In this document: piece after piece, positions 45,590 to 57,049 of the stretch
Position numbering within the stretch: position 1 is the first letter of the stretch
Layout: each line of letters begins with the position of its first letter
Source: Voacanga thouarsii
Lineage: Eukaryota; Streptophyta; Magnoliopsida; Gentianales; Apocynaceae
NCBI GenBank assembly: GCA_026120185.1
Contig: JANUWF010001481.1
Span: 2,299,001 to 2,363,000 of the forward strand
Direction: 5' to 3'
Length of the DNA stretch: 64,000 bases
Position numbers and translations under genes: made by a program
The notes under the pieces: model-generated
Database searches by the model: none
What the model was told of the DNA's origin: nothing
Seen by the model: only the letters and a program-made list of their open reading frames with translations

Positions 45590-46350
45590 AAATTTGGAAT
45601 TATTAGAAAAAGTACTAGTCCACATTATAGTGCTGTCTTTATTGTTAAAAAAAGATAGTGAAATTGTTAGGGAAAAAAGTAGAATGGTAATAAACTACAA
45701 AAGACTAAATGATAATATAGTAGAAGATAGCTATAATGCTTTTGATAAATACCAGTTAATAAATGGAATTTAGGGATGTTTTATTCGGTAATTTTAATTG
45801 TAAATCAGGCTTTCAAAAAATTAGAATGCATCTAGAGAGTATAGCATGGATGGTTTTTACTGCCTATTAGGCCATTTTGAATGGTTAGTAATGCTTTTTG
45901 GTTTACAAACTGCACGTGCAGTATTCTAGGAAAAAATGGATTTGATCTTTAGTAAATATAGCAATTTTGTCCTAATATATATAGATGATATCCTAATATT
46001 TTCAAAAACTAAGAAAGAACATATTAGTCATCTTAAAATTGTTTTGGCTGAATTCTTAAAATATGGAATGGTTATTAGCAATAAAAAAGGCTCATTTATT
46101 TAAAAAATAATATAGAATTTCTAGGAATAGGGATTTGGTCAACGGAAAATAAAGTTACAATCCCATATTAGTGAAAAAAAAGTATTAAAATTTCTTAATA
46201 AAATAGAAGATACAAAACAATTTCTACAATTCATAGGAATAAAATAGAAGATACAAAACAATTACTACAATTCTTAGGACTTTTAAATTATGCACGACCA
46301 TTTATTAATGATCTTAGTAAAATAATAGGACCTTTATATAGTAAAACTAG
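45590..46350 (+). pseudogene. P2 reverse transcriptase
   Basis: Fingers/palm motifs are visible in several frames: FGIIRKSTSPHYSAVF, SRMVINYKRLND, HFEWLVMLFGL and YIDDILIFSKTKKEHISHL. Multiple stops and frameshifts. A 40-base segment around ATAAAATAGAAGATACAAAA is duplicated at 46199-46260. Confidence 0.8.
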
Positions 46351-46423
46351 CTATAAAGGACAAAAATATTTTAATAGAAAAGACACAAAATTAGTAAAAC
46401 AAATAAAAGCAAAAGTAGAAAAT

Positions 46424-46700
46424 GTGCCAGATCTAATATTACTTCTAGATATTGATTATTTAATCATAGAAATCAATGGATGTGACAAGGGATGGGCAGC
46501 TATTTTGAAATCTAAACCTCATAAATATAGTAATAAATTAAAAGAGCAAATTTGCCACTATAGTAGTGATAAATATAGAGAAAACAAAGAAATATTAGCA
46601 GTAATGATACAAATTTTTTAGCAATTTGTTATACATTAGATAGTTTTTGATTATTTATTTTAAATAAACAAGAATTTACAATTAGAACGGATTGTGAAGC
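46424..46700 (+). pseudogene. P2 RNase H
   Basis: A 65-codon open stretch begins PDLILLLDIDYLIIEINGCD and contains the GCDKGWAAIL and EQICHYSSDKY motifs of caulimovirid RNase H. The catalytic Asp expected in the ETDG-type motif reads as Asn (EING). Followed by stops. Confidence 0.75.
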
Positions 46701-46910
46701 AATAGTAAAATTTATTAATAACAAATAAAAAACTTAATTATCAAAGAATATGTTTAAATTTTATAGATATAATAACAAATGATGGATACAAAATAACACA
46801 TAAAAGGACATGATAATTAAATGGCACATCATTTATCAAGATTGCTAACAAAGAATATTTGATTGGATAGATGGACTCAATAACAGAAACAATACTATAA
46901 AGATTGGCTA

Positions 46911-47150
46911 ATGGGAGCTCACCAAGTATCCCAAAGGAACAAATCTTTATTTAGATCCATAGTAGAAGGTCATTTAGAAGATATACATCAGACATTTTTA
47001 GACAATTTATGGAATGCACAAAATGCAAGTCAAAAGGTAAAAAGTTTAAATGCCTTAGCATTTTACCTTAGCAATTTACGAAAACAAAGTTTTTCATATT
47101 ATGTAGTTACACATAGTCATCAACCAAGTGTTTATGCATTATGGGTATAA
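46911..47150 (+). pseudogene. P2 segment with YYVV...PSVYALW motif
   Basis: A 79-codon open stretch downstream of RNase H. The motif SYYVV(x)HSHQPSVYALW resembles the short N-terminal RNase H1/viroplasmin-type fold signature (YYVV..P..Y..W). The same motif recurs in P1 and, weakly, P3. The exact role is unknown; assignment to a viroplasmin-like domain is inference. Confidence 0.5.
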
Positions 47151-47199
47151 GTAGTAGAAGTTATAAATCATTTCAACACCCTGAAAAAAAGGTTTTGGA

Positions 47200-48490
47200 A
47201 ATATGCATGAAGCATTAGATTTTGCAAGTCATACAATTGGTTTAAATTCGTTATTGATCCTACTTCTACTCAAATTACAGAAGTACCTGGCACTAATAAT
47301 TCATCAGTAGTAGAACTAAATAATAATACACATGAATTAGAATTTTGTAGATATTATGATACTATGACTCAGAATTTTCAGTTATTAAATGATAAGTGTA
47401 GGTTTGCAATAAGTTAATTCTAAAAAAGAATTAATTCACTCATTGTGAGAATAGCATAAATTGTATACGACTATGATCTCTTCTCAAAATTAAGAAATTA
47501 TGCAAGTCATAACTAAACTGGAAGAATATTAGAATAGGGAGCTTATTGAAAAACCAAAAGACTCCAGACCATTTCATTTTCTTAAACCCAGAGAGTTTTT
47601 TAAACCCAAGCAACTTTTATCAAAACTGCTTGAACATATTCTAGAAATCATTTTTAGAAAAATCTCAAGAAAAGCTTTTAGAAAATTTTATCCTTTTACA
47701 AAATTGGCTTTGTAATAACACATATCATCATATAACCATTTAGATTATATATTTTAAAATTCCTACAAAAGTTTGTAAACCCAACTATAGAGTGAAAAAC
47801 TTAAACTTTCACACTTGTGATTACTAATTAGAACATTTCATATTAACAGCGAATATCAATTTAGCATATTTCAAAATATTAGATTAACCATTAAAAATGG
47901 CAAAACTTTTTAAGTCACACGACAAACATTTTTGGATTATGGCCGCCTCAACCAAATCATCCTCATGAATCCAGATCAATCAAACATCTTTGGTAGATAG
48001 TTGGCTATAGAAATTAAAAAAAAAAATTGAAATATAAGGACCACTTGTAAAGGTAGAAGTTATATTAGCCCTATCAGAATGGTGTGAGTTGGAGATCTTT
48101 CCTCTAATAAATTGAATATGGATTTCCTCCACACGTACAATACCAATCATACTGGAAATTACAAGAAGATAAGAAGACAAATATGTTTAAAAAGTATCTC
48201 AAGACAATTTCCAATTAGAGACTAAAAACTCTAGCTTTCTAGTATAACAAAATTTTGAAGAAAAGATAGGGATTTCACTTATTTACAAAAAATAAAATTC
48301 AAAAAATCTATGTAGGGCATCCTTATTTACTAGTAGAAGTAAAGTTTGAAGCAGAGATAAAATTGCTAGACATCTGACATTGTTATCTTAATTTCTATGA
48401 AAAGAAGATTCAAGAAAAAGAGGGAACTTTAATGCTTGATAGTGATAACGAAGATTGAGATGAATTTGACAATAATATAGGACCAAAAGG
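47200..48490 (+). pseudogene. P2 last ORF, function unknown
   Basis: Broken frame with VVELNNNTHELEFCRYYDTM, a KPREFFKPKQLLSKL-like segment and an acidic C-terminus (LMLDSDNED). Homologous, similarly broken, sequence is present in P1 and P3. No domain recognised. Confidence 0.5.
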
Positions 48491-48597
48491 AGTTGACAAT
48501 TTACAAAATATCATAGAAGGGTAAATGACTCACCATGAAAAAAAGGCTTAAAGCAAATACAGTATACAAGAAAAAAAAAAGAACTTATTTCTAGAAA

Positions 48598-48656
48598 TGA
48601 CGAGTTGTTATCTCTAGAATTGATGAGTTGTTAGTTTTAAAAGTGATGAGTTGTTA
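48598..48656 (+). promoter_or_regulatory. Three promoter repeats with 23-bp period in P2
   Basis: TGACGAGTTGTTA at 48598 and TGATGAGTTGTTA at 48621 and 48644 have exact 23-bp spacing. They lie 80-140 bases upstream of the TATA box. The first contains TGACG, the core of as-1-type elements. P1 keeps two copies upstream of its TATA. Confidence 0.6.
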
Positions 48657-48735
48657 CTCAGAATTCAACAAGTCTAAAATCTACAAAAACTTAGTATAGT
48701 TGTAAAGTTCGTATTGCAAATTTGACCATTGTATC

Positions 48736-48743
48736 TATAAATA
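48736..48743 (+). promoter_or_regulatory. TATA box of pararetrovirus P2
   Basis: TATAAATA, with AATAAA at 48809-48814 only about 70 bases downstream, as in pararetroviruses whose terminally redundant RNA passes the poly(A) signal once. Confidence 0.6.
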
Positions 48744-48808
48744 CTATAAGTTCCAAACCTGTTGAAGACTATTGGTTTTGTGAGCATCCCTCACAACATA
48801 TCCTTGTG

Positions 48809-48814
48809 AATAAA
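48809..48814 (+). terminator. Poly(A) signal of pararetrovirus P2
   Basis: AATAAA inside TTGTGAATAAAACAT. The same TTGTGAATAAAAT text is in P1 on the minus strand. Confidence 0.5.
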
Positions 48815-49004
48815 ACATTTTTTGCAAATACTTGTCTTCATTAATGCTTACTTTCATTCCTAAAGAACTGTAGAAATAGAGAAAGGGAAAGAAATGAGGA
48901 GAGCACCACCCATAGATATTTTACACATATCCTTAATAGCCATAGGAAAAAGAGCTAAAGTACCTTTCTTGCCATTCAACCAACAGATAGACGTAAATGG
49001 CAGT

Positions 49005-50525
49005 GTTGAGGAAATCCATATTCTATGTTTTGTAGGAAAGATCTCTAACTCACACTATTCTGGTGGGGCTGATATACCTTCTTCTTTTACAAATGGTCCT
49101 TTTATTTCATTTTTTTTAAATTACAATAGTCAATTGTCTACCAAAGATGTTTGATTGATCTAGTTTAGTAAGAATGACTTGGTTGAGGAAGCCATAATCC
49201 AAAAGAGTCTGTGGTATGACTAAAAGGTTTTGCCATTTTTAAAGGTTAATCCAATATCTTGAAAATAGGCTAAGTTGAGCTATTAATATGAAATATTCTA
49301 ATTAACAACCACAAGTGGGAAAGTCTAATGTTTACAATATATAGTCAGGTTTACAAACTGCATAGTTAGGTTTACAAACTTTTCTAAAACTTTAAAATAT
49401 ACAGGGTGAATGATTATTTGGCGATCTATGTTGTTACAAAGCCAATTTTATAAAAGGATTTTTTTAAAAAAAAACATTTCTTCAGCTTTCTTTGACATAA
49501 TTTCTAGAATATAATTAGGCAGTTTTGATAAAAGTTGCTTGGGTTTAAAAAACACTGTAGGTTTAAGTAAATCAAATGGTTTGGAGTCTTCTGGCTTTTT
49601 AGAAATAAATAATATTTTTGGCTCCTTGTTCTGACATTCTTCTAGCTTAGATGTGACTTGCATCATTTTGAAAAGTGATTATGCTCGTAATAGCTTATGT
49701 TATTATCGCAATGAGTGAATTAATTGTTTTTGAAAATGAACTTCCTTATTGTTTAGACCTACACTTATCATTTAATAATTTAAAATCCCGAGTCAAAGTA
49801 TCATAATGTCTACAAAATTCTAATTTTTGTGTATTTTTTATTTAGCTCACTGCTAAAGAATTATTGGTGCCACGTATCTATAATTTGGGTAGGAATTCTA
49901 TTTATGTCAGTTTGGCAAGTAAGATCAATAAAGAAATTTAAACCAAAAGTATGCCTTGTAAAATCTAATATTTCATGCACATTTCTAACATCTTTGTATA
50001 AAGGGTTTTTGAATTGATTAATAACTTCGACTGCTAATACTCGTGATGCATAAGCACCTGGTTGATGGCCATATATAACTATGTAATATGAAAAACTTTC
50101 TTTTGGTAAATTGCTAAGATAAAAGTTTTAAGGCATTTAAACTTATTACCTTTTTTGGCCTGCACTTAGGCATTCCACAGGTTGTCTAAAAATGCATGAT
50201 GTATTTCTTCTAAATTAGCTTCTATTTTAGATTTGAAAATGGAGATTTTTTCATTTGGAATACTTGATAAGCTCCTATTGGGCTAATCTTTGCAATGTTT
50301 TTGTTACTGGGGTTCATCAATCCAATCAAATAATTTTTGTTAGCAATAGTGATAAATGATCCATCATTTTATTATCAGGTCTTTTATTAAGTTCAAAATT
50401 AATTTTGTATCCATCATTTGTAAATCTATCTATAAAATTTAACCATCTTATTTGAGAATTACTTTTTTTATTTTTCTTATTGATGAATTTCAACATTACT
50501 TTACAATCAGTTCTAATTGCAAATT
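49005..50525 (-). pseudogene. Endogenous pararetrovirus copy P3, interrupted by element E
   Basis: Minus strand, joined tail-to-tail to P2 at about 48990-49005. It contains the last ORF (KPEDSKPFDLLKPTVFFKPK at 49448-49666), the YYVV-type segment and the start of RNase H, and is cut at 50525 by the 5' LTR of E. The rest should lie beyond E, outside the window. Confidence 0.72.
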
Positions 50526-50940
50526 TGATAGGGGTAAATTCATTACTAATTTTGTAGTTATTTGAGGCTAATTCGAGATAGTTTTAATGTACTAACTAGG
50601 CATATTCCTTCCTATTTGACATTTTGCTTGTGAAAAGTATTTTAGATGAATTTGTGTAGAATTTAGTAGATTTTGAGCCAAAAGTCAGAAATTCCATACT
50701 TGGCCTGGCGCCAAGTCAAGCTAAGCAGCCCGGTGCCAAGTTTGCTCTGGAAAAACAGAGCAAACATTGAGGAGAAAACTAGAATACACCTAGTGCCAAG
50801 TTGGACGAAGTGACCAGGTGCCAGGTCCATTCTGTCTAGAGGTGGTTTTGTGTGCGAATTTGGTATCTTCCAAAAGATTTTGGTATTTTTCAAATTCTAC
50901 TCGTACAGGACTTCCCAAGCCATGAATTTTGATATCAATG
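50526..50940 (+). mobile_element. Element E 5' LTR, first segment
   Basis: TGATAGGGGTAAATTCATTA onward matches 63201 onward. It has three (C)TGG(C/T)GCCA(A/G)G words (about 50703, 50730, 50815). Broken at CAATG (50936-50940) by the copia composite. Confidence 0.85.
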
Positions 50941-51081
50941 TGTTGGAAAGTATACCCTCTACACTAGGTTTCTGATGTAGTTATCGAATTTATTAATTAA
51001 AGAATTTATTCTCAAAATTTGTTTGTGAATTTATATTTTATTTGTGCACGATTTACGTTTGAAAAAGACCCATTTTATTTG
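50941..51081 (+). mobile_element. Copia LTR start fragment (J1)
   Basis: TGTTGGAAAGTATACCCTCT onward, 141 bases nearly identical (two differences) to 53265-53405, then diverging. A truncated 5' LTR. Confidence 0.8.
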
Positions 51082-51089
51082 TTAATGCA

Positions 51090-51780
51090 TACCCTTTATC
51101 CTATTATAGTGTTGGCTAGAATGAGTTCATTTTTTCCATTAAGGACTACTATCATCCCACTTTTCTTTGGAATAACCTACATAGGACTTATCTAAGGACT
51201 GACAAAGACAGGATAAATAATACTTGCATCACGTATATTTATTATCTCTGTTTTATCAACTTTCTTCATATTTAGGTTAAGCCATCATTCAAGTTGGATT
51301 ATAGTTTATAGTTGTCTTCTATTAAAATTTTAATGAATGAAAACAGAATGGCTAATTCCCTTAAGATTAGAAAATTTCTAAGTAATAGTCTATTTATGAT
51401 CTCTTAACATTTTCAACATCTTACCTTTTTTTACAATCATGTAATCCTATAGAAATAATTATCAGCAACTTATTGTTATTTGCCAGAAAAGTTTGCTTTG
51501 AGTGTTCCAACAACTATTTAAGTTCCCACTCTAAGGGATCTTCAATGGAAGGTTTTAGCCCCTTTTTTTTTTTAAAGGAAGTTAGATTTTCTCAAAATGC
51601 CTTTTTCTCACCATGGGTTTATTGGCTTCTAGATAAGCTAGTTACTCTTCAAGAACTAGATTGGGGGTATTTCATCTCCATGAACAAGATGTGTCTCCAA
51701 TGGAGCTTTTTGGAAATTTCTTGCACTACACATGAAACATCGATATCCAAATCATCAAGAAAATAACAAGTATCATCTTT
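51090..51780 (-). pseudogene. Athila-type pol fragment (pre-RT and RT start)
   Basis: The minus strand shows GLKPSIEDPLEWELK (about 51530-51570), LNMKKVDKTEII, ASIIYPVFVSP and VIPKKSGMIVVLNGKNELI, aligning with element F's SIEDPPKLKLKEL, GITYPIS and VVPKKEGMIVV. It is short, stop-ridden, and in opposite orientation to E. Confidence 0.65.
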
Positions 51781-51799
51781 ATCCACGATGTACTGCCTT

Positions 51800-52402
51800 C
51801 TTGGAAAAAAAAAAAAACAAGCTCCTTATGTTCTAGAGGCACTTTTAGATGAATGTGAATTGCTATACTCAAAATGGTGTGAAGGCATGAAGCAAATCAA
51901 ACAATTAAAGAAACAAGTTGTAGAGCCTAGTTTACTTGGTGGTTAGGGTCAAAAGTTGAGTGCATATGAAGGTGAACTTGATCAAAAGAAGAAAGAATTG
52001 GAGCTGAAGGATTAGTAGTTACTCACAACAAACCAACTACTGATAAATGCTGAATCAGTAATAAAAAGGCTGAACACTAGAAAGCTAAAATTGGATAAAG
52101 TGCTGGCACTCAGAAAGTTACTATATGATAAGATAGGGCTAGGTTATAATGAGTTCAACAAAAGTGCTATTACTTATCATATTGATATGCCAGTTGCTAA
52201 GACAAAGGATCAACTAAGGAAGTGTAATGAAAAGCCCAGGAAGCTAACTATTCAATATGCATACTATTCTCTTATTGGTCACAGGTGAAAGAGATATCTA
52301 AAGAGATTTAAAGACATGCAACATGGAAGGAAAAATATAAAGACGAAGTTTAACAAAGATAGAAAATCCCCACAGGTGAATTGTATCTGGATCAGAAATG
52401 TA
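51800..52402 (+). pseudogene. Ty1/copia gag/nucleocapsid-region fragment
   Basis: Plus strand: coiled, Lys/Glu-rich stretch (DQKKKELELK, INAESVIKRLNTRKLKLDKV) followed by GLGYNEF and a CHYC-like spacer position, then RKNIKTKFNK and VNCIWIRN. This is the order seen in plant copia gag-pol polyproteins before the protease. Stops are present. It may be the interior of the J copia element. Confidence 0.55.
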
Positions 52403-52404
52403 CT

Positions 52405-53254
52405 TGATGCATAGAATTTGGGTATAAAAAAATCATGCAACTATTTACTCAATCCCAATCAAGTTTAAATTAAAAATCAATCCCAAATTACATATATGAG
52501 CAAGAGTACTCTTCATTAAGCATAGTATAGGAATTAACAAGCATCGATCCTCAAGAAACAAGTATACACTAACTACTTCTCATTCAATATTTAACCCACC
52601 AATTAAATTGATAAAGAATAAAAATAAAAATAAAAACAAAGAAAATATATACACAACTCTTGGAGAGAAGAACATGGAATTAAATAGCTATTCTCAAGAA
52701 CATGACATGAACTACTTAATACTTATCACAATCAACCATGGTCTTGGCATTATGAAGGAATAAAGATAGAAACCACTTCTTTCCCAATCCATGGAATCAC
52801 TATTTCCTGATTAAATTAGTAGATTTTTTAATCAAACCAATATAACCAAAGAAATGCATTAAACTCATTCCTCATGAATATCCATATACTTTAGGCAATA
52901 TAAACATGAAATTAGCTAATAACCCTATATTCTAGGCGAAATTAACTAACCTTTGATTACCTAGGTTCAATTCTCAACCTTCTTTCCCAATCCAGTTAAG
53001 ATAACAATTACATAGAATTGATTAAATTAAACTCAATCTAACTTCGTTTCCCAAGTCTATTAGACATAAATTCAACTTTATCAATCTATCAAATAAAATC
53101 AAGTAATCAAATACCAAGAATAACAATCAATTGATCATAGATTAAATAAATTACAATATCATGAATCTGAAAATGAAAATTAATTACAATTAAAACATTA
53201 ATCTCATCATTATTGAAAGCAGAAATAAAAAATAAATAAAAGTCTTAGAAAGAT
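52405..53254 (-). mobile_element. Athila-type LTR fragment, minus strand
   Basis: TGATGCATAGAATTTGGGTA onward is homologous to the 3' portions of LTRs in H (27136, 35893) and E. It lacks the U3 start; right end fuses to the TGATATCAATG sequence before the copia LTR. Confidence 0.7.
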
Positions 53255-53264
53255 GATATCAATG

Positions 53265-55146
53265 TGTTGGAAAGTATACCCTCTACACTAGGTTTCTGAT
53301 GTAGTTATCGAATTTATTAATTAAAGAATTTATTCTCAAAATTTGTTTGTGAATTTATATTTTATTTGTGCACGATTTACGTTTGGAAAAGACCCATTGT
53401 ATTTAAGTAAGTGATCTATGTGAATGATGGTTTTCACAATAAGGTATGGATCACGGGTTACTTAACACATAAACGTTTGTTTTTAACCAATTAATGAGAA
53501 TAAGAATCTCATCCTATTTAGGTTATTGTATTATGGATTTCAAATAAGGAATGACTTACCTTTAGCCACTGAGTAATCCACTCATTTCATAGCATAAGTG
53601 TATTTTGAATATATAGAATATGACCTGCAATAGTGGTTTCTAAAAGTACTATTTAGAAGAAACCCAGACTATTACTGCTACAACATGGACTAATACTCTA
53701 CCGCTTGAGAATGAGTTGGTGGTCTGACGAAATTGGAAGCATATACTTTGATATACTGTAGTTGAGGTTCTATCATAGAGCTAATATACTTTTTTTTGGA
53801 TATATGTGACTAGTTAGTTAAGACAGACTTGTACAAGATAGTTTCTGTGCTATATCGCCCCTTGTGACTGTTCGAATGATCTAAATATCTAGGGCCCTGG
53901 GGAACATGACTTGGATGATTGCTTTAGGGTAACTTCCTTGGAAAGTGGAAACATTCCAGGACTCATGGATCATTGGACTAGAGGTCTAAGGATGGTCGAT
54001 TTTTAGAGAGGCGTTAGTACATTCTTCTTCTCTAAATGTACGGCGATACGCAAATGGGTATTTTAGGCATTACACCTATAGGTCGGAGATTTTGCTAACG
54101 CAACATTGTCATTGGGGTTAATATTTCCTTATGGTAATATTATGAGATATTTAAAATGTAAAATACAGGTATTTCTATACCAGGGGTATTTTTGTCATTT
54201 TAGTAGCCAAGGCGATGTGTCTTTTGGTTCTTGGAATAGCCCATAAGTCTCGATGGTTTTGGGTTGAGGGTTTGGTCTTGTATAAAATGGATTTTATTTT
54301 ATTCAAGTAGCCTGGTTTATTTATTGGGTTAGAATAAAATAAAAGGTCCAAAAAGGGAGAATTATATATTGGCCCATTTAGGTTATTTAATTAATTAATT
54401 ATTAGTCTTGTATTAGTCCAAGAATAATTAAATTGAATTAAAGGCTTAACCCAATAAACTGGGCCAAGGCTTGAAGTTTATATTGGTCCATTTGGGTTAT
54501 TTAATTAATTTAATTATTGGGCTTGTATTAGTTCAGGAATAATTAAATTGAATTAAAGGCTTAACCTAATGAACTAGGCCATAGGCCCATAGGCCTGGTT
54601 AATGGCTTAACATGACATGGGTCTTAGGGCTTCTCTAATTCTACAGCCTCTGTTTGATTTTTGAATATTTGGATAATAGCCTATTATCAAGGAGTTGGGA
54701 TTCAAGTGAATAGAGGTAGTTTTACACAGAACATCGTTGCTTTCCTCAAGCCTCTCTTCTTCTCTCGTGAGTCTGGGTTCTCTATGCATTGTCAATAGCA
54801 AGAACAGAGATACGAAACCTATCTGATTAATGCTTGATAGCATTCAGTTAGAATAGGAAGATCATTCTCTTCATCCTTAGCCTTTACCAAGCTTTCAAGC
54901 ATGGGTTATGTTCAGAAAGACCCGAAGCTTTGTGTTGATGCCCAGACGGAGCCGACGGCTTGTGGGATAACAGCCTGAAGGAGGCATAATAGAACCAGTT
55001 GTGGTTCAGACAGGATCACCGGCACCTCCTAGACCAACGATAAAGCGCAGAGGTAAAGGAAAAAAAATTGCTACCGCTGCTCTTCTATGTGTGCTCTGTT
55101 TTTGACATGATTCTGTGGTTATCTATTTTTGCCGTGTTTAACCTTA
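53265..55146 (+). mobile_element. Copia-type LTR J2 inside E 5' LTR
   Basis: TGTTGGAAAGTATACCC to about TTTAACCTTA, 1882 bp. The right flank CGATG (55147-55151) pairs imperfectly with CAATG at 50936-50940, after which the E LTR resumes (GGAGGTTATAATACAAG). A pair of near-duplicate stretches (TATTGG(C/T)CCATTTAGGTT- and TTTGGGTTATTTAATTAATT-type, 54367 and 54481) lie within. Confidence 0.75.
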
Positions 55147-56145
55147 CGATGGAGGTTATAATACAAGAAAAACACAAGGAAAATGTATGAATTAAAGGAT
55201 CCAAGCTAGCTACTTATTATTCAAAGATAAATTCACCACTCAAAAGAGTATTGTTTAAATGAGGTTTCAAAGAGAAGAAGAAGAGCTTGTCTATGAGTCA
55301 TATCTTTCATCCTTTGTTTACTTTTCTATAACAATGATGTATTTAATGTTTTGATTGTAATTGGGTATTATTTTGGAGATTATAATTTTGAGTTAGTTGG
55401 GATTTTGATCAATTTATTGTTATCTTTGGTATTTGATTATTTGTTATCATTGGTTATTAATGCGTTTTTTTCTAATTGACTTGGGAAACGATGTTAGAAA
55501 TTCATTGCATTGATTTCATATTTGTTAGATCATAATTGACTTAGGAATTGAAGTTAAGATTAAAGAACTAAAGTGATAAAAAAAAATTGGTTGATTTCAC
55601 CTAAAGCATAGGGTCATTGGCTAATTTCATGTTTATGAGGTATGAGTTTAATGCATATTTTGATTGCTTTGGATTGATTGGGAAATCTGTTAAATTAATC
55701 AAGGGATAGTGGTTCCATGGATTGGGAAAGAAGTGGAGTCTACATAAGTGATTCCATGACTTAGGAAACGATTGAATTTTACTTAAATTCTTTAATGTTG
55801 CCAAGATGACAAATAATTGTGATTAATGCTAAGTGATTCAATATTTTGTTTTCAAAATAATTGTCTTGTTACATTAAATTGCATCATTGAGTTATATATG
55901 CATATTTTACTTATTTTTTTCTTTTTCATTATTTTATCACTTTATTGGGCAAATTAAACAATGAATGAAAAGTGATTAGTGTATACTTATTCCTTTGAGG
56001 ATCGATACTTGTTAATTTCCTATACTATACTTGCGATGGGTATACTTGCTCGTATGTGTAATATGGGATTAAAGTTTTAATTAAAACTTGACTAAGGGAT
56101 GGATTTAAATTTAATGATTTTTATATACCCAAAATTTACACATCA
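55147..56145 (+). mobile_element. Element E 5' LTR, second segment
   Basis: Resumes with GGTTATAATACAAGAAAAAC, matching 63630 onward. Ends CCAAAATTTACACATCA. Confidence 0.85.
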
Positions 56146-56172
56146 AGTTTTTAGTGCCGTTGTCGGGGAACA
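56146..56172 (+). other. Primer binding site region of element E
   Basis: TTAGTGCCGTTGTCGGGGAA begins five bases after the LTR. It is a drifted match to the tRNA-Asp-type site (TGGCGCCGTTGCCGGGG). Confidence 0.65.
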
Positions 56173-56488
56173 ACATCATGAAAGCTTAGATTTTGCTGAT
56201 TTAACCATATTTATATATTTATATGTATATATGTGCTTTGTGACACATCTTGTTGAATGTATACATGTACCTTAACTAACTAGATTGATTCAATATTGTA
56301 CTATACTTGTATGATACTAACAATATTTGTTAATATTGCTAACTTTTGTTTTTTTTAGGTACTTTGTGAATATTTAAGTCTTTTTATTAGTATATGATTT
56401 TGTCTTTTATTTATTTAAAATTTTCTATTCTTTATTTTTCTTTTTGATTTGATTTTTATTTTTCTTTGAGTGCGAGGTTGACATTATC

Positions 56489-56807
56489 ATGGACAATTAT
56501 TTTTGGGCACAAGATAAAAGGAGTTACATTGATGATAGATTGGCAAACTTATAAGCTCATATTGATGTTTTTAGTGAGACGTCATTAGAAGGATTAGTGA
56601 ATTCTTTTGTTGCCAATACAAATTCATCTATTCAGTGGTATGAAGAAGCTTCCCAATGATTGTGCGATCAAAGGACACAATTAGCTAAGATTGTTGAGGA
56701 GACTAATGAGTTCATGCTGGTCTGCACAATTGACCATGGAGAAAAGAGAGGATATGAGGGACAATTGCACTATGTGGTAAGAGAGAACAATAGTCCAAAT
56801 GATGATG
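56489..56807 (+). pseudogene. Element E coding remnant, left part
   Basis: ATG at 56490 opens MDNYFWAQDKRSYIDDRLAN. It continues with stops through SSIQWYEEASQ and LVCTIDHGEKRG to the LTR D insertion. Not recognised; by position it replaces gag. Confidence 0.4.
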
Positions 56808-57049
56808 TGTAAAATCCCACCTAAACCTACCCTAGAGTAAGAGGGATGGGGTGCATATCATGTCCTTTTACATAAAATATATTCCTTGAATGATTTTGTG
56901 TGCCTTAGAATTGTGATTTATGGGTTATATGGTTTATTTGTACTTGTTGAGTAGAAAGGGTAAAAAAGCAATTTTACTTTAGGGCAAAATAGGAAGATGA
57001 CTTGTGGCTTAGATAAGAAGAGGATTTGGTTGGAAAAATTAGAACAAGA

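Larger units (their letters stand above)
45088..48990 (+). pseudogene. Endogenous pararetrovirus copy P2 (caulimovirid), 5'-truncated
   Basis: Plus strand order: a short pre-RT segment, RT (about 45590-46350, with SRMVINYKRLND, GHFEWLVMLFGL and an intact YIDD at 45978-45989), RNase H (about 46424-46700; INGCDKGWAAIL and KEQICHYSSDKY), a segment with SFSYYVVTHSHQPSVYALWV (46911-47150), an ORF of unknown function to about 48480, then promoter and poly(A) signals. It lacks LTRs and integrase. The RNase H style and the TATA-AATAAA layout point to Caulimoviridae, perhaps florendovirus-like. The movement protein and coat region are missing. Many stops; not functional. Confidence 0.8.

Noticed and set aside
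48598..48656. CRISPR-like repeat array
   Set aside because: Three 13-bp repeats with 23-bp period in a plant virus promoter; no spacer/repeat structure and no cas genes.
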